Source: WRAV01 sp050950205 (GTDB lineage Bacteria; Bacillota; Clostridia; Oscillospirales; Ruminococcaceae). From it: 64,000 nucleotides of DNA. The stretch is from the NCBI GenBank assembly GCA_050950205.1, contig JBMNHF010000010.1, positions 62,001-126,000 on the forward strand, given 5' to 3'. The position numbers and the translations under genes are program-made. Under the pieces are notes generated by a model. The model was not told where the DNA came from and searched no databases. It was given only the letters and a program-made list of their open reading frames with translations. Each line of letters begins with the position of its first letter. Position 1 is the first letter of the stretch. This document shows positions 17,206 through 26,737 of this stretch, one piece after another.

Positions 17206-17622
17206 TTGGAGAAGAAAAAGATTGTCATCGGCGTTATTGGGGCAGACGTGCACGCAGTGGGAAATAAAATACTGTATCACGCCTTCACCGAGGCGGGCTT
17301 TCACGTCATCAACCTGGGAGTGATGGTGTCTCAGGAGGAGTATATCAGCGCCGCCATTGAAGCGGATGCCGATGCGATTGTGGTTTCCTCTTTATATGGT
17401 CACGGAGAGTTGGACTGCCGCGGCATGCGGGAAAAGTGCGACGAAAGTGGCCTGAAGGGGATTCTTCTTTATGTCGGGGGCAACGTAGTGGTGGGTAAGC
17501 AACCCTTTGAGGATGTGGAAAAGCGATTTAAAGCCATGGGCTTTGACCGGGTTTTTGGGCCGGGCACCTCACCCGAAACCACCATCGCGGCCCTGAAAGA
17601 GGATCTGGGTGTCACCGAATAA
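17206..17622 (+). CDS. glmS: Glutamate mutase sigma (cobalamin-binding) subunit
   Basis: This 138-aa protein carries the B12 base-off/His-on signature DxHxxG (Asp14, His16, Gly19 in IGADVHAVGN), followed by the nucleotide-tail pocket residues (VVSSLYGHGE and YVGGNVVVGK). With GlmE it isomerises L-glutamate to (2S,3S)-3-methylaspartate, the first step of the methylaspartate fermentation route. Length is standard for the subunit. The start is TTG at 17206 with GGAAAGAAGGTG just upstream; the protein then begins MEKKKIVIGVIGADVHAVG as in homologues. It is the first gene of the operon, 20 nt ahead of mutL. The name glmS here means mutase S and is unrelated to glucosamine synthase. Confidence 0.95.
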   Translation: MEKKKIVIGVIGADVHAVGNKILYHAFTEAGFHVINLGVMVSQEEYISAAIEADADAIVVSSLYGHGELDCRGMREKCDESGLKGILLYVGGNVVVGKQPFEDVEKRFKAMGFDRVFGPGTSPETTIAALKEDLGVTE

Positions 17623-17642
17623 CGCAAGGGAGGTGACCCAGC

Positions 17643-19043
17643 GTGGAAGCCGTATTGCTGATTGATTTTGGCAGCACCTACACCAAGGTAACCGCTGTGG
17701 ATCAAAAAGAAGCCCAACTGTTGGGGACTGCCGCATCTTATACCACCGTGGAAACCGATGTGGGGGAGGGGCTGTCCGCCGCTCTGATGGAACTGGAGCG
17801 GCAAACAGGGAAGATCGCCTATCAAAAACGGCTGGCCTGTTCCAGTGCCGCCGGCGGGCTGCGGATGGTAGCCATTGGCCTGGTGCCGGAGCTGACCGCC
17901 AAGGCAGCAAAGCTGGCCAGTCTGGGAGCAGGGGCCAAGCTGATTGGAAACTACGCCTACCAGCTCACCGAAGATGATGTGGAGGAAATCGACTCCCAAC
18001 AGCCGGACATTGTTTTGCTGACAGGGGGTATCGACGGCGGCAACTCCGAAACCATCCTGCACAACGCCGGGATGCTCTCAACCTGCCGCACCGACTTTCC
18101 CGTGGTAGTGGCGGGGAACCGCAGCTGTGCCCGACAGGTGGCAAAGCGGTTGAGCCATAAAACCACCTATCTGGTGGAAAACGTTATGCCCGAACTCAAC
18201 CGGCTCAACATTCTTCCGGCCCAGCAAAAAATCCGAGAGCTGTTTTTGGAGCAGATTGTCCGGGCCAAAGGACTTTCCCGGGAGGCAGAACTGGTGGACG
18301 GCATTCTCATGCCCACCCCTGCTGCGGTGATGACCGCCATGGAGCTGTTGGCAAAGGGTTGCCCGGGGCATCCCGGCATTGGGGAGCTGATTTGCGCAGA
18401 TTTAGGGGGAGCCACCACCGACATCTACTCCATTGCCTCGGGAGCGCCCCGCAAGGACACCACCGTTTACAAGGGTCTGCCCGAGCCCTACGCCAAGCGG
18501 ACGGTGGAAGGGGATATTGGGATGCGCTATTCCGTGCTGGGCATACCCGAAGCGGCCGGCGGGTATCACCGGTTGGCCGAGCTGGCGGGGATGCCCGAGG
18601 AAAAAGCGCGGGAGCTGACCAAATACCTTGCCACCCACACCGATGCTCTGCCTGTCACTCAAGAGCTGGAGCAGATTGATTTTGCTCTGGCGGCTCTGGC
18701 GGTGGAGACCGCGGTCGCCCGCCACTGCGGCACTATAGAGCAGGTTTTTACCTTGACGGGAACCGCTCTGGCTCAAACCGGCAAGGATCTGACGGGAGTG
18801 GAGCGACTGGTGATGACCGGCGGCGCCGTCATCCATGCCAAGCGGGTGGGAGACATTGCCGCTCACGCTTTATACAGCACAAGACAGCCGGAATCGCTGC
18901 GGCCTCTCCAAGCAGAAATTTTGGTAGACAAACAATACATTTTGGCAGCCATGGGATTGTTGGCAGGCCATCATCCGGTATCCGCCCTTAACGTTATGAA
19001 AAAGGAGTTAGTGAGTCATGGATTTGCGCAACAAAAAAATTGA
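17643..19043 (+). CDS. mutL: Glutamate mutase reactivating protein MutL
   Basis: MutL is a 466-aa ATPase of the sugar-kinase/Hsp70-like fold that sits between the two mutase subunit genes in glutamate fermenters and is thought to reactivate the cobalamin enzyme by cofactor exchange. The N-terminus shows the phosphate-1 motif (LLIDFGSTYTKVTAVD), and the second phosphate motif DLGGATTDIYSI and adenosine region MTGGAVIHA are visible. The start is GTG at 17643 with GGGAGGTGA 7 nt upstream. Its 3' end overlaps glmE by 26 nt, implying coupled translation. It is not the DNA mismatch repair MutL. Confidence 0.93.
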   Translation: MEAVLLIDFGSTYTKVTAVDQKEAQLLGTAASYTTVETDVGEGLSAALMELERQTGKIAYQKRLACSSAAGGLRMVAIGLVPELTAKAAKLASLGAGAKLIGNYAYQLTEDDVEEIDSQQPDIVLLTGGIDGGNSETILHNAGMLSTCRTDFPVVVAGNRSCARQVAKRLSHKTTYLVENVMPELNRLNILPAQQKIRELFLEQIVRAKGLSREAELVDGILMPTPAAVMTAMELLAKGCPGHPGIGELICADLGGATTDIYSIASGAPRKDTTVYKGLPEPYAKRTVEGDIGMRYSVLGIPEAAGGYHRLAELAGMPEEKARELTKYLATHTDALPVTQELEQIDFALAALAVETAVARHCGTIEQVFTLTGTALAQTGKDLTGVERLVMTGGAVIHAKRVGDIAAHALYSTRQPESLRPLQAEILVDKQYILAAMGLLAGHHPVSALNVMKKELVSHGFAQQKN

Positions 19044-20463
19044 CCAAGACAGTTTTATGACCACCCGCGCGGAGGTTTTGTCCCAGTGGCCCACCGGAAA
19101 TCGGGTCGATTTAAAGGAGGCTGCCGCATTCCACCAAAGCCTGCCCGAAGGTAAAATTTTTTCCCGCAAGCTGGTCAAGGCGAAAAAGGAAAAGAAAACC
19201 CTGATTCAGCCCCGGGCGGGAGTGGCTCTGCTGCAGGAACACATAAAGCTCCTCACCTACCTGCAAGATCACGGCGAAGCCGACCTTTTGCCCACCACCA
19301 TCGACAGTTACACCCGCCAAAACCGCTATAAGGAAGCAGAAAACGGCATCGAGGAAAGCGTTCGCCTTTCCAAATCCATGCTCAACGGCTTTCCCGCCGT
19401 CAACCACGGAGTGGACGCCTGCCGCTCCATCATTCAAAGTCTGGATGTGCCGGTTCAGGTGCGTCACGGCACCCCCGACGCCCGCCTTTTGGCCGAAATC
19501 ACCTATGCCGGCGGCTTCACCAGCTTTGAAGGAGGGGGCATCTCCTACAACATCCCCTACGCCAAAAGCGTCAGCCTGGAAACCACCATTCGGGACTGGC
19601 AGTATGTAGACCGCCTGACCGGACTGTATGAAGAAATGGGCATCTCCGTCAACCGGGAACCCTTTGGCCCCCTGACCGGAACCCTGGTTCCCCCCAGCAT
19701 ATCCCACGCCGTCGCCATCATTGAAAGCCTGCTGGCCGCCGAGCAGGGAGTGCGGAATATCACAGTGGGTTACGGTCAGTGCGGCAACTTGATTCAGGAC
19801 GTGGCCGCCATCCGCTCTCTGGAGGAGATGACCGAGGAATACCTCAAACAATACGGCTACGACGATGTGGTGGTCACCACCGTGCTGCACCAGTGGATGG
19901 GGGGCTTTCCCCAAGACGAGGCCAAGGCCTTTGGCGTCATCAGCTGGGGCAGCGTAGCGGGGGCACTGGCCCAGGCCACCAAGATCATTGTCAAAACTCC
20001 TCACGAGGCCATGGGAATTCCCACCATGGAGGCCAACGCACAGGGCCTGCGCTGCACCAAGCAGGTGATTTCCATGCTGGCCGACCAGCCCCTGAACAAC
20101 GCTCAGGTCTCTGCCGAGATGGAGATTATAAAAGCCGAAACCAAGTGTATTCTGGACAAATGCTTTGAACTGGGCGAAGGAGACATTGCCGTAGGCGCTG
20201 TGGCCGCCTTCCAGACCGGAGTGCTGGATATCCCCTTTGCTCCCAGCCGCTTTAACGCAGGCAAGCTGCTTCCCGCCCGGGACAACGACGGCGCCATTCG
20301 CATCCTCACCCCCGGCAATGTGCCCTTTTCCAAGGAGCTGCTGGACTTTAACACCTCCAAAATCGAGGAGCGGGCCAAGAGCGAAAAGCGGGCCGCCTCC
20401 TTCCAGATGGTCATTGACGACGTGTACGCCATCGGCAAGGGTCGCCTGGTGGGCAGACCCTAA
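19018..20463 (+). CDS. glmE: Glutamate mutase epsilon (catalytic) subunit
   Basis: The 481-aa catalytic subunit forms the TIM barrel that binds glutamate and, with GlmS, carries out the radical carbon-skeleton rearrangement. Family stretches visible include FPAVNHGVDACRSIIQSLDV, VRHGTPDARLLAEITYAGG and EGGGISYNIPYAKSVSLETT, all containing substrate-binding arginines and glycines of the enzyme. Length matches the family (about 480). The ATG at 19018 lies inside the end of mutL with AAAGGAG 12 nt upstream. The gene is followed after 32 nt by mal, the next pathway step. Confidence 0.95.
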   Translation: MDLRNKKIDQDSFMTTRAEVLSQWPTGNRVDLKEAAAFHQSLPEGKIFSRKLVKAKKEKKTLIQPRAGVALLQEHIKLLTYLQDHGEADLLPTTIDSYTRQNRYKEAENGIEESVRLSKSMLNGFPAVNHGVDACRSIIQSLDVPVQVRHGTPDARLLAEITYAGGFTSFEGGGISYNIPYAKSVSLETTIRDWQYVDRLTGLYEEMGISVNREPFGPLTGTLVPPSISHAVAIIESLLAAEQGVRNITVGYGQCGNLIQDVAAIRSLEEMTEEYLKQYGYDDVVVTTVLHQWMGGFPQDEAKAFGVISWGSVAGALAQATKIIVKTPHEAMGIPTMEANAQGLRCTKQVISMLADQPLNNAQVSAEMEIIKAETKCILDKCFELGEGDIAVGAVAAFQTGVLDIPFAPSRFNAGKLLPARDNDGAIRILTPGNVPFSKELLDFNTSKIEERAKSEKRAASFQMVIDDVYAIGKGRLVGRP

Positions 20464-20495
20464 TTGGGGCAACCAAATTATATAAAGAAGGTGTC

Positions 20496-21749
20496 ATGAT
20501 GAAAATTATCGACCTTGTTTGTGCGCCGGGGCGCACCGGATTTTACTTTGACGATCAGCGGGCCATCAAAAAAGGAGCTGTTCCCGACGGCGCCACCTAT
20601 CGGGGGGAACCGGTGACTCCCGGGTTTACCTCGGTGCGGCAGGCGGGGGAATCCATCTCCCTCCTCTTCCTGCTGGAAGATGGCCAGACGGCTTGGGGAG
20701 ACTGCGCAGCCGTTCAGTACTCCGGAGCCGGTGGCCGGGACCCTCTGTTCTTGGCCGAAAACTTTATCCCCTTTATCGAAGAAAACCTGAAGCCTCTTTA
20801 CGTTGGCAAGGAAATTACCACCTTCCGGGAAATGGCCGATGAGCTGGAGCATATGCAGGTAGAGGGCAAGCGGCTTCACACCGCTATTCGCTATGGCGTC
20901 AGCCAGGCATTGCTGGATGCGGTGGCAAAATCCCAGCACAAAATGATGTGCCAAGTGTTGGCGGAAGAGTATGGTTGCCAGCTTTCCAAAGAGATGGTCC
21001 CCATCTTTACCCAAAGCGGAGACGCCCGCTACGACAACGCCGACAAAATGATTGTCAAACAGGCTCAGGTATTGCCCCACGCCCTCATCAACCACGTGGC
21101 CACCAAGCTGGGCCAGCAGGGAGAGCTGCTGGAGGAGTATGTGGGCTGGTTGCGGGATCGAATCATCGCTCTGCGCACCGACGAAAGCTATACCCCCACC
21201 CTTCACATTGACGTGTACGGCACCATTGGCCTGATCTTTGGGAACGAGAACTATGCCGCCATGGCCGACTATTTGGCCCGGCTGGAAAAGGCTGCCGCTC
21301 CCTTTCAACTGCGGATCGAAGGCCCTATGGATGTGGAGGATCGGGAAAAGCAGATGCAGGCCCTTCGGGCTCTCACCGCTCTGGTGGATGAGCGGGGCAT
21401 TGGGGTGGAGATTGTAGCCGACGAGTGGTGCAATACCCTGGAAGACATCAAATACTTTGCCGACAACAAGGCGGGGCATATGGTTCAGGTAAAAACCCCC
21501 GACCTTGGCAGCGTCAGCAACACGGTGGAAGCCATCCTCTACTGCAAGGAAAAGGGCATCGGCGCCTATCAGGGGGGCACCTGCAACGAAACCGACCGCT
21601 CCGCTCAGGTCTGTGTCCATCTGGCCATGGCCACCCAGCCCACTCAGATTTTGGCAAAACCCGGCATGGGGGTAGACGAGGGCTACATGATTGTCTACAA
21701 CGAGATGCAGAGAATTCTGGCCACTGCAAAGGCCAAAAAGCTAATTTAA
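20496..21749 (+). CDS. mal: Methylaspartate ammonia-lyase
   Basis: This 417-aa enolase-superfamily enzyme removes ammonia from 3-methylaspartate to give mesaconate. The Mg2+ ligands appear in order as Asp239 (LHIDVYGTIG), Glu275 (LRIEGPMD) and Asp309 (IVADEWCNT), and the catalytic Lys333 lies in VQVKTPDLG; these positions are within a few residues of the characterised clostridial enzyme. Two Met codons start the frame; AAGAAGGTG precedes both. It directly follows the mutase subunits, so the operon covers glutamate to mesaconate. A GC-rich hairpin separates it from the next gene. Confidence 0.95.
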   Translation: MMKIIDLVCAPGRTGFYFDDQRAIKKGAVPDGATYRGEPVTPGFTSVRQAGESISLLFLLEDGQTAWGDCAAVQYSGAGGRDPLFLAENFIPFIEENLKPLYVGKEITTFREMADELEHMQVEGKRLHTAIRYGVSQALLDAVAKSQHKMMCQVLAEEYGCQLSKEMVPIFTQSGDARYDNADKMIVKQAQVLPHALINHVATKLGQQGELLEEYVGWLRDRIIALRTDESYTPTLHIDVYGTIGLIFGNENYAAMADYLARLEKAAAPFQLRIEGPMDVEDREKQMQALRALTALVDERGIGVEIVADEWCNTLEDIKYFADNKAGHMVQVKTPDLGSVSNTVEAILYCKEKGIGAYQGGTCNETDRSAQVCVHLAMATQPTQILAKPGMGVDEGYMIVYNEMQRILATAKAKKLI

Positions 21750-21758
21750 CATAAGGAA

Positions 21759-21780
21759 GCCGGGGAGGCTAATCCCCGGC
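21759..21780 (+). other. Intercistronic hairpin between mal and the AtuA-family gene
   Basis: GCCGGGGA (21759-21766) pairs perfectly with TCCCCGGC (21773-21780) with a 6-nt loop. It lacks a T-run, so it is more likely a stability or processing element than a terminator. Confidence 0.55.
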
Positions 21781-21857
21781 AACCCTCATTGGATGGTTTA
21801 GAAATCGCGACACTTGTGACGGAAGGATGCCGCCACAAGGAAAGGAATGATGAATCG

Positions 21858-23228
21858 ATGAAAGAAGAGTTTCGGATTCTTTCCACCACCGCCATTTTGG
21901 GGTACGGCTTTCCGGTGGCCTCCTTTGAAGAAGGGATGAAGCGCAATCCCCACCTGATTGCCGTAGATGCAGGCTCCACCGACCCGGGCCCATATTATTT
22001 GGGGGCAGGGGTTTCCTTCACCAACCGGGACGCTGTCAAGCGGGATTTGGAACTGATGATCAAAGCCGGTGTGGAGCGGGGGATTCCCGTGGTCATCGGC
22101 ACAGCCGGGGGCAGCGGCGGCGAACCTCATCTCCAGTGGAACAAAGAGATTGTAGAAGAAATTGCCAAGGAGCAAAACCTTCACTTTAAGTTGGCCCTCA
22201 TCCATGCGGAAATCCCCCGGGAGGACGTCAAAAAGGCCCTGAGGGAAGGGCGGCTACACGCTCTGGAACCGGGGGTGGAGGGGGCAGGCCTCACCGAGGA
22301 GGACATTGACGCCACCAGCCGCATTGTGGCTCAAATGGGGATCGATCCCTTTATTGCCGCCTACAAGGGAGGCGCTCAGGTGATTTTGGCAGGCCGCGCC
22401 TACGACCCTGCCGTCTTCTCCGCTTTGGCGGTGGAGCAGGGCTACGATATGGGCCTTGCCACCCACTTGGGCAAAATTCTGGAATGCGCCGCCATCTGCG
22501 CTACCCCCGGCAGCGGCTCCGACTGTATGTTTGGCTATATTGGAGAGGATTACTTCCGGATCGAACCTTTAAGTCCTCTGCGCAAGTGCACCACCGTTTC
22601 GGTGGCGGCTCACACCCTGTACGAAAAGACCAACCCCTATATTCTGCCCGGTCCCGGCGGGCATCTGGACCTGACCGGTACCAGCTTTGAGCAGGACACC
22701 GAAGCCACCGTCAAGGTGCGGGGCAGCAAGTTTGTGCCCGGCAAGCAGTACGCCCTCAAGCTGGAAGGAGCCAAGCGAATTGGGTTCCGCACCGTTTCCA
22801 TCGCCGGCACCCGGGACCCTGTGATGATGAGCCAGATCGACAACATCATCCAAGGGGTAAAGGAGAGGGTGGCCGACAACTTCTCCGACAAAAACCTGAA
22901 TTACTATCTTAATTTTATCGTCTATGGCCGGGACGGTGTTATGGCGGGGCTGGAACCTTTGAGAAATCAGCCCAAGGCCCACGAATTCGGCATTGTCATT
23001 GAAGCGGTGGCGGATACCCAGGCTCAGGCCGACACCATCTGCGCCTTTGCCCGCTCCACCATGCTGCACTACGGTTACGAGGGGCGCCGGGCCACCGCCG
23101 GCAACCTGGCCTTCCCCTACAGCCCCAGCGATTTCCACGCCGGGGAAGTTTACGTCTTTTCCGTCTACCATCTGATGGATGTGGAGGACCCTGCCGCCCC
23201 CTTCTCCATCCAATACCTTCAGCTTTAA
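21858..23228 (+). CDS. AtuA/DUF1446 family protein, function unknown, in the methylaspartate operon
   Basis: The 456-aa protein belongs to the DUF1446/AtuA family (acyclic terpene utilisation AtuA), recognised from DAGSTDPGPYYLGAG near the N-terminus, IGTAGGSGGEPHL, the ILAGRAYDPAVFSALA stretch and HLGKILECAA. Family members are usually found with acyl-CoA or acid-degradation genes; no reaction is firmly assigned in general. The start at 21858 is favoured over 21789 because homologues begin near MKEEFRILSTTAILGYG and AAAGGA lies upstream. It is followed after 12 nt by a DUF4387 protein; in other AtuA systems a small C-terminal partner domain occurs, so the two may be subunits. Position suggests work on mesaconate or citramalate, which is inference only. 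Confidence 0.8.
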   Translation: MKEEFRILSTTAILGYGFPVASFEEGMKRNPHLIAVDAGSTDPGPYYLGAGVSFTNRDAVKRDLELMIKAGVERGIPVVIGTAGGSGGEPHLQWNKEIVEEIAKEQNLHFKLALIHAEIPREDVKKALREGRLHALEPGVEGAGLTEEDIDATSRIVAQMGIDPFIAAYKGGAQVILAGRAYDPAVFSALAVEQGYDMGLATHLGKILECAAICATPGSGSDCMFGYIGEDYFRIEPLSPLRKCTTVSVAAHTLYEKTNPYILPGPGGHLDLTGTSFEQDTEATVKVRGSKFVPGKQYALKLEGAKRIGFRTVSIAGTRDPVMMSQIDNIIQGVKERVADNFSDKNLNYYLNFIVYGRDGVMAGLEPLRNQPKAHEFGIVIEAVADTQAQADTICAFARSTMLHYGYEGRRATAGNLAFPYSPSDFHAGEVYVFSVYHLMDVEDPAAPFSIQYLQL

Positions 23229-23240
23229 GGAGGAGCTTTT

Positions 23241-23558
23241 ATGAAAACCAAACTCACCGATTTGGCCGGCGTCATCCGCTCCAAAAACTCCGGGCCTTAC
23301 GAGCTGACCATGGACATCATCTTCAACGATTATGAAGGCTTTGAGAAGGTGCGCAAAGCCAAGGTAATCAACGAGGAGCTGGTCTGCAAGCTTTACAACA
23401 TCACCCCCCAGCAGATTGTGGGAATTGTGGAGTTTGAGCCGGCCAAAGCCATTAAAATCACCATCCGTCGCCCTCTTTGCTCCGGCGACCTGGGGGAAAC
23501 CGATGTTTACGGTGCCCAGCAGCACGCCCCTTTGTTGGACCTTGTGGTGGAGCTGTAA
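23241..23558 (+). CDS. DUF4387 family protein, likely partner of the AtuA-family protein
   Basis: This 105-aa protein begins MKTKLTDLAGVIRSKNSGPY and contains TMDIIFNDYEGFEKVR and the terminal block VYGAQQHAPLLDL, which I recognise as DUF4387. These short proteins are typically encoded next to DUF1446/AtuA genes. The ribosome site AAGGAGG lies just upstream. It is the last gene of the operon, ending 26 nt before a terminator. No catalytic role is known; tight pairing with the preceding gene suggests a structural or second-subunit role. Confidence 0.82.
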   Translation: MKTKLTDLAGVIRSKNSGPYELTMDIIFNDYEGFEKVRKAKVINEELVCKLYNITPQQIVGIVEFEPAKAIKITIRRPLCSGDLGETDVYGAQQHAPLLDLVVEL

Positions 23559-23584
23559 AGCACTGTCAATCACCAAAATATTGC

Positions 23585-23616
23585 AAAAGACGCATGGCTT
23601 TGGCTGTGCGTCTTTT
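23585..23616 (+). terminator. Terminator of the methylaspartate operon
   Basis: AAAAGACGCA (23585-23594) pairs with TGCGTCTTTT (23607-23616), 12-nt loop, with the T-run within the right arm and more pyrimidines after it. Confidence 0.82.
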
Positions 23617-23708
23617 CCTTATGCAGTAATTTACCGCAAAAAACACACCCATAATGTGGACGCAAACTGCAAAGGAAGAGAAGAGCAATTACAACAAGGG
23701 GTATGGCA

Positions 23709-26672
23709 ATGGAACGGGAAAACTATTATCTCATGCTGGAGCTGCCCATCGATCCGCCCACCGAGGATCCGGGGGAAATCCGCTCCGCCATTCATCGAAA
23801 AAAACAGGAGTGGACCCGCTGGCAGGATCATCCGGGCAAGCGGGCCCAAGGCCTTGCCAATCTGGCTGCTCTGCCCGATCTGGAGCAGGTGATGTTTGAT
23901 CCCGTTGCCCGCAAACGGGAAGCCTGCAAGGCTCTCAAGCTGCGGGAGGAAATGATGCTGCGCTTTGAGGCAGAGCTGCGGATTTTGGAGGGGAAGGGCC
24001 ATCTTCTTCCCCGGGAAGTGTCTGCCCTGGCCGCCAAGTACCGGGTGTACGGCGTCACCCAAAAAAAGATTCACGAGCTGGTTCGGGTGCCGGTTTCGGA
24101 GGAGCCGCCCACCCCCGAAGAACCGGAGCTGCCGGGTGAGGTGCTGGACCGCTTAACTGCCAAAACCATTGCAAGAAACTTAAATGTTCTGGGCATTCCC
24201 GACCTGTATGCCTTTTTGGGAGAGCCCCCTTATTCCTCCATCAAAAAGCTGCGGGCTGCCGCCGAGCAAAAGCGCCGCATCGCCGCTTCGGAGGGGAAAA
24301 CCGCCGCCTCGGTGGCCACACAGGAGCTTGCGGGAATTTGCCTGCGCCTGTTCGAGAGCTTTGATACCAAGCAACTGTATGATCGCTATCTTCGCATTTC
24401 CTCCCATCCTGCTTTGGGGGAGATGATTGACGAAGAGTTTGTCCGGGCCCGCTACATCAGCCCTGTGGCCATGATGCGGCTGGTCAACTTTGCGGTGGAG
24501 ACCTGTGGTATGCGGGTGCTGGAGGCTGAGGACTATATTCGCCGGTACTGCGCCGCCTATCAAATCCCCACGGATGTGGAAAAGCCCCTGATTTCCTGTC
24601 CGGCCTGCGAGCAGCAGGTGGGGCAGAGCAGCGTGGTCTGCCCCACCTGTGCCGCCCCCCTTAAGGGCAACTGCCCCGCCTGCGGCACCCACTTTGAGGA
24701 CGGTGCCCCGGTCTGCTTTGCCTGTGGCTTTTTGCTAAAGGATATGGTCAAGGCCCTTCCTTACTTGGATGCCGCCCAGGGGGCCATCATCGATCGCAGC
24801 TGGAGCACTGCTTTGCGGGGCCTTGCCTATGTGGAAAAATACTGGCCGGGCCACCCGGAGATCGCTCCCCTCAAGGCTCGGGCCAAGCAGTTGGAGGAGC
24901 GCTACGCCTGGTATGTTGACCAGATGAGCGACTGCATGGGAAAAAACCAGTACTACGCTGCTTTGGACCTCATCCACCGGGCGGGGGAGGAAAGGATCCG
25001 TCTGCCCGCCGCTACGGTGCGGCAGGTGGAAAAGGTGATTGAAAATCTGGAACAGCAGCTGGCAGCTCTTTCGGCCCAGCCCAATCCCGATGTGGAGCGG
25101 CTGATGGAGCTTTCCGGCACGGTGACGGACAGCCTGGAGCTGACCCGCCTGCTCAACCGCCACCCTCCTTTGGCTCCCAGACATCTAAAAGCCTCGTTGG
25201 AGGGGCGGCAGGTGCGGCTGGGGTGGACCACCAGCAACTCCCCCGGCAAGGCCGATTATGTTCTGGTTCGCAAGCAGGGCTGCGTTCCCTACACCGCCTT
25301 TGACGGGGATGTGCTCTACGAGGGGCCGGCCAATTCCTTCGTGGATCAAACAGCCCCTGCCCTCAAGGAAGTTTATTACCGGGTATTTGCCCGGCGGGGC
25401 AACGTCTTTTCTCCCGACGGTGCCCATTGCGGCCCCATCCTCATCATTCCCGAAATAGAGGATCTGCGCATCCTCCCCGCCGATCAGGGGGCTCAGCTTT
25501 TCTGGGCGGTCAACCCCGATTTGCGGGAAGTGCGGATCTGGCGCAAGCTGGGAGGAGAGCGCCCCACCGCCCCGGGGGAAGGGGTTCTGATTCAGACCAA
25601 CCGCATTGACGGCTTTATGGATACCAAAATCAAAAATGATGTGGACTATTGGTACTACCTGGTGGCGGTCTACTCGGTGGACGGCCGGGAGGTGGTTTCC
25701 AAGGGAGTCTGCGCTGCCGTTACCCCCCACCGGATTTTGGCTCCGGTGGAGCGGCTGACCATCGCCAAATCCAGTTACGGAGAAAACGAGTTTGTGGTCA
25801 ACTGGGGCGGCGGCGATTATCCCGATCTGTTGTTGCTGGCAAGTCCCAAAAAGCCGGATCTTAAGCCGGGGGAAATTCTCCCGGTGCAGGAGCTGCTCGG
25901 CCGATACCGCAACTTGTCTCTCCATGCGCGCACCACCGATTCCGGCCGGTTCCGCTACAGCTTTTTGGGGGGAGTTTACATCTTTGCCGCCATTCCTTTT
26001 GGCAAATTTGCCGCTGTGGGAGCCCCTGAGTACCTTACCAACCTGCAGGAGGTTCGGCAGTTGGCCGCCGGGGTGGTGGGGGAGGATCTCTGCCTCAATA
26101 TGCGCTGGCCCATGGGCCTGAATCAAATTGCCGTGGCTTGGCGAACCGATGACTACCCCAAATCCATGGAGGAGCCGGGCACCCATCTGCTGCAAATAAC
26201 CAGAGAGCAGTACGATTACGATGCCGGCGTTATTTTGCGGGGAATGGGAACGGGAAGTTACTATTTTAGGGTGTACTCCCTCTTTTCCGATGCCGACGGC
26301 GCCGTTCTTGCATCGGAAGGGGTGACGCTGGCCTACCAGAACCTACCCCGGCAGGAAATTTTTTACCGCTTTGCCTATCGCCGTAAAATGCTCAAAGGGA
26401 AGGCGGAGTTGGTGCTGACTCTCTCGGGGCCGGAGGCCTTTGTGCTTCCCCCTGCGGCGGTGCTGCTCCAAACAGAACGACTGCCTCTTTCCCGCTCCGA
26501 TGGCGAAATTCTCTTGCTGTTGGATCAGGAGGCACGGGTGGACGGCGAAGTCCTCTTTCAGTATGAAATTGACCCGCTGCCCCCCAACGCCCATCTGCGG
26601 CTTTTCTTTGGAGAGGACGCTCCCTATCAGCGTTTTCGCCTGCTGTCAGCCTCCCAGCTCAAGCTTACCTGA
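23709..26672 (+). CDS. Large zinc-ribbon / Fn3-like protein of unknown function, paired with a GTPase
   Basis: I do not recognise a named family for this 987-aa protein. Residues 1-80 resemble a J-domain-like helical region (NYYLMLELPIDPP, then HPGKRAQGLANLAALPD, ending in a VMFDPVARKREA helix). Eight cysteines in four CxxC pairs at ~297-339 form two or more zinc ribbons (CPACEQQV, CPTCAAPL, CPACGTHF, CFACGFLL). A helical segment follows to ~490, and from ~500 on several Fn3-like beta domains appear (for example VRLGWTTSNSPGKADYVLVR with VYYRVFARRG). No signal peptide or membrane segment is seen. The start at 23709 is preferred to 23703 because AAGGGG is then 7 nt away. It begins ~90 nt after the previous terminator and is followed 65 nt later by a zinc-ribbon GTPase. 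Confidence 0.8.
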   Translation: MERENYYLMLELPIDPPTEDPGEIRSAIHRKKQEWTRWQDHPGKRAQGLANLAALPDLEQVMFDPVARKREACKALKLREEMMLRFEAELRILEGKGHLLPREVSALAAKYRVYGVTQKKIHELVRVPVSEEPPTPEEPELPGEVLDRLTAKTIARNLNVLGIPDLYAFLGEPPYSSIKKLRAAAEQKRRIAASEGKTAASVATQELAGICLRLFESFDTKQLYDRYLRISSHPALGEMIDEEFVRARYISPVAMMRLVNFAVETCGMRVLEAEDYIRRYCAAYQIPTDVEKPLISCPACEQQVGQSSVVCPTCAAPLKGNCPACGTHFEDGAPVCFACGFLLKDMVKALPYLDAAQGAIIDRSWSTALRGLAYVEKYWPGHPEIAPLKARAKQLEERYAWYVDQMSDCMGKNQYYAALDLIHRAGEERIRLPAATVRQVEKVIENLEQQLAALSAQPNPDVERLMELSGTVTDSLELTRLLNRHPPLAPRHLKASLEGRQVRLGWTTSNSPGKADYVLVRKQGCVPYTAFDGDVLYEGPANSFVDQTAPALKEVYYRVFARRGNVFSPDGAHCGPILIIPEIEDLRILPADQGAQLFWAVNPDLREVRIWRKLGGERPTAPGEGVLIQTNRIDGFMDTKIKNDVDYWYYLVAVYSVDGREVVSKGVCAAVTPHRILAPVERLTIAKSSYGENEFVVNWGGGDYPDLLLLASPKKPDLKPGEILPVQELLGRYRNLSLHARTTDSGRFRYSFLGGVYIFAAIPFGKFAAVGAPEYLTNLQEVRQLAAGVVGEDLCLNMRWPMGLNQIAVAWRTDDYPKSMEEPGTHLLQITREQYDYDAGVILRGMGTGSYYFRVYSLFSDADGAVLASEGVTLAYQNLPRQEIFYRFAYRRKMLKGKAELVLTLSGPEAFVLPPAAVLLQTERLPLSRSDGEILLLLDQEARVDGEVLFQYEIDPLPPNAHLRLFFGEDAPYQRFRLLSASQLKLT

Positions 26673-26737
26673 TGGGCTAGACCCCTGCTCATAAAAAACT
26701 ATTTGCCGGACCATCAGCCAATCCTTAGGAGAGTGAT

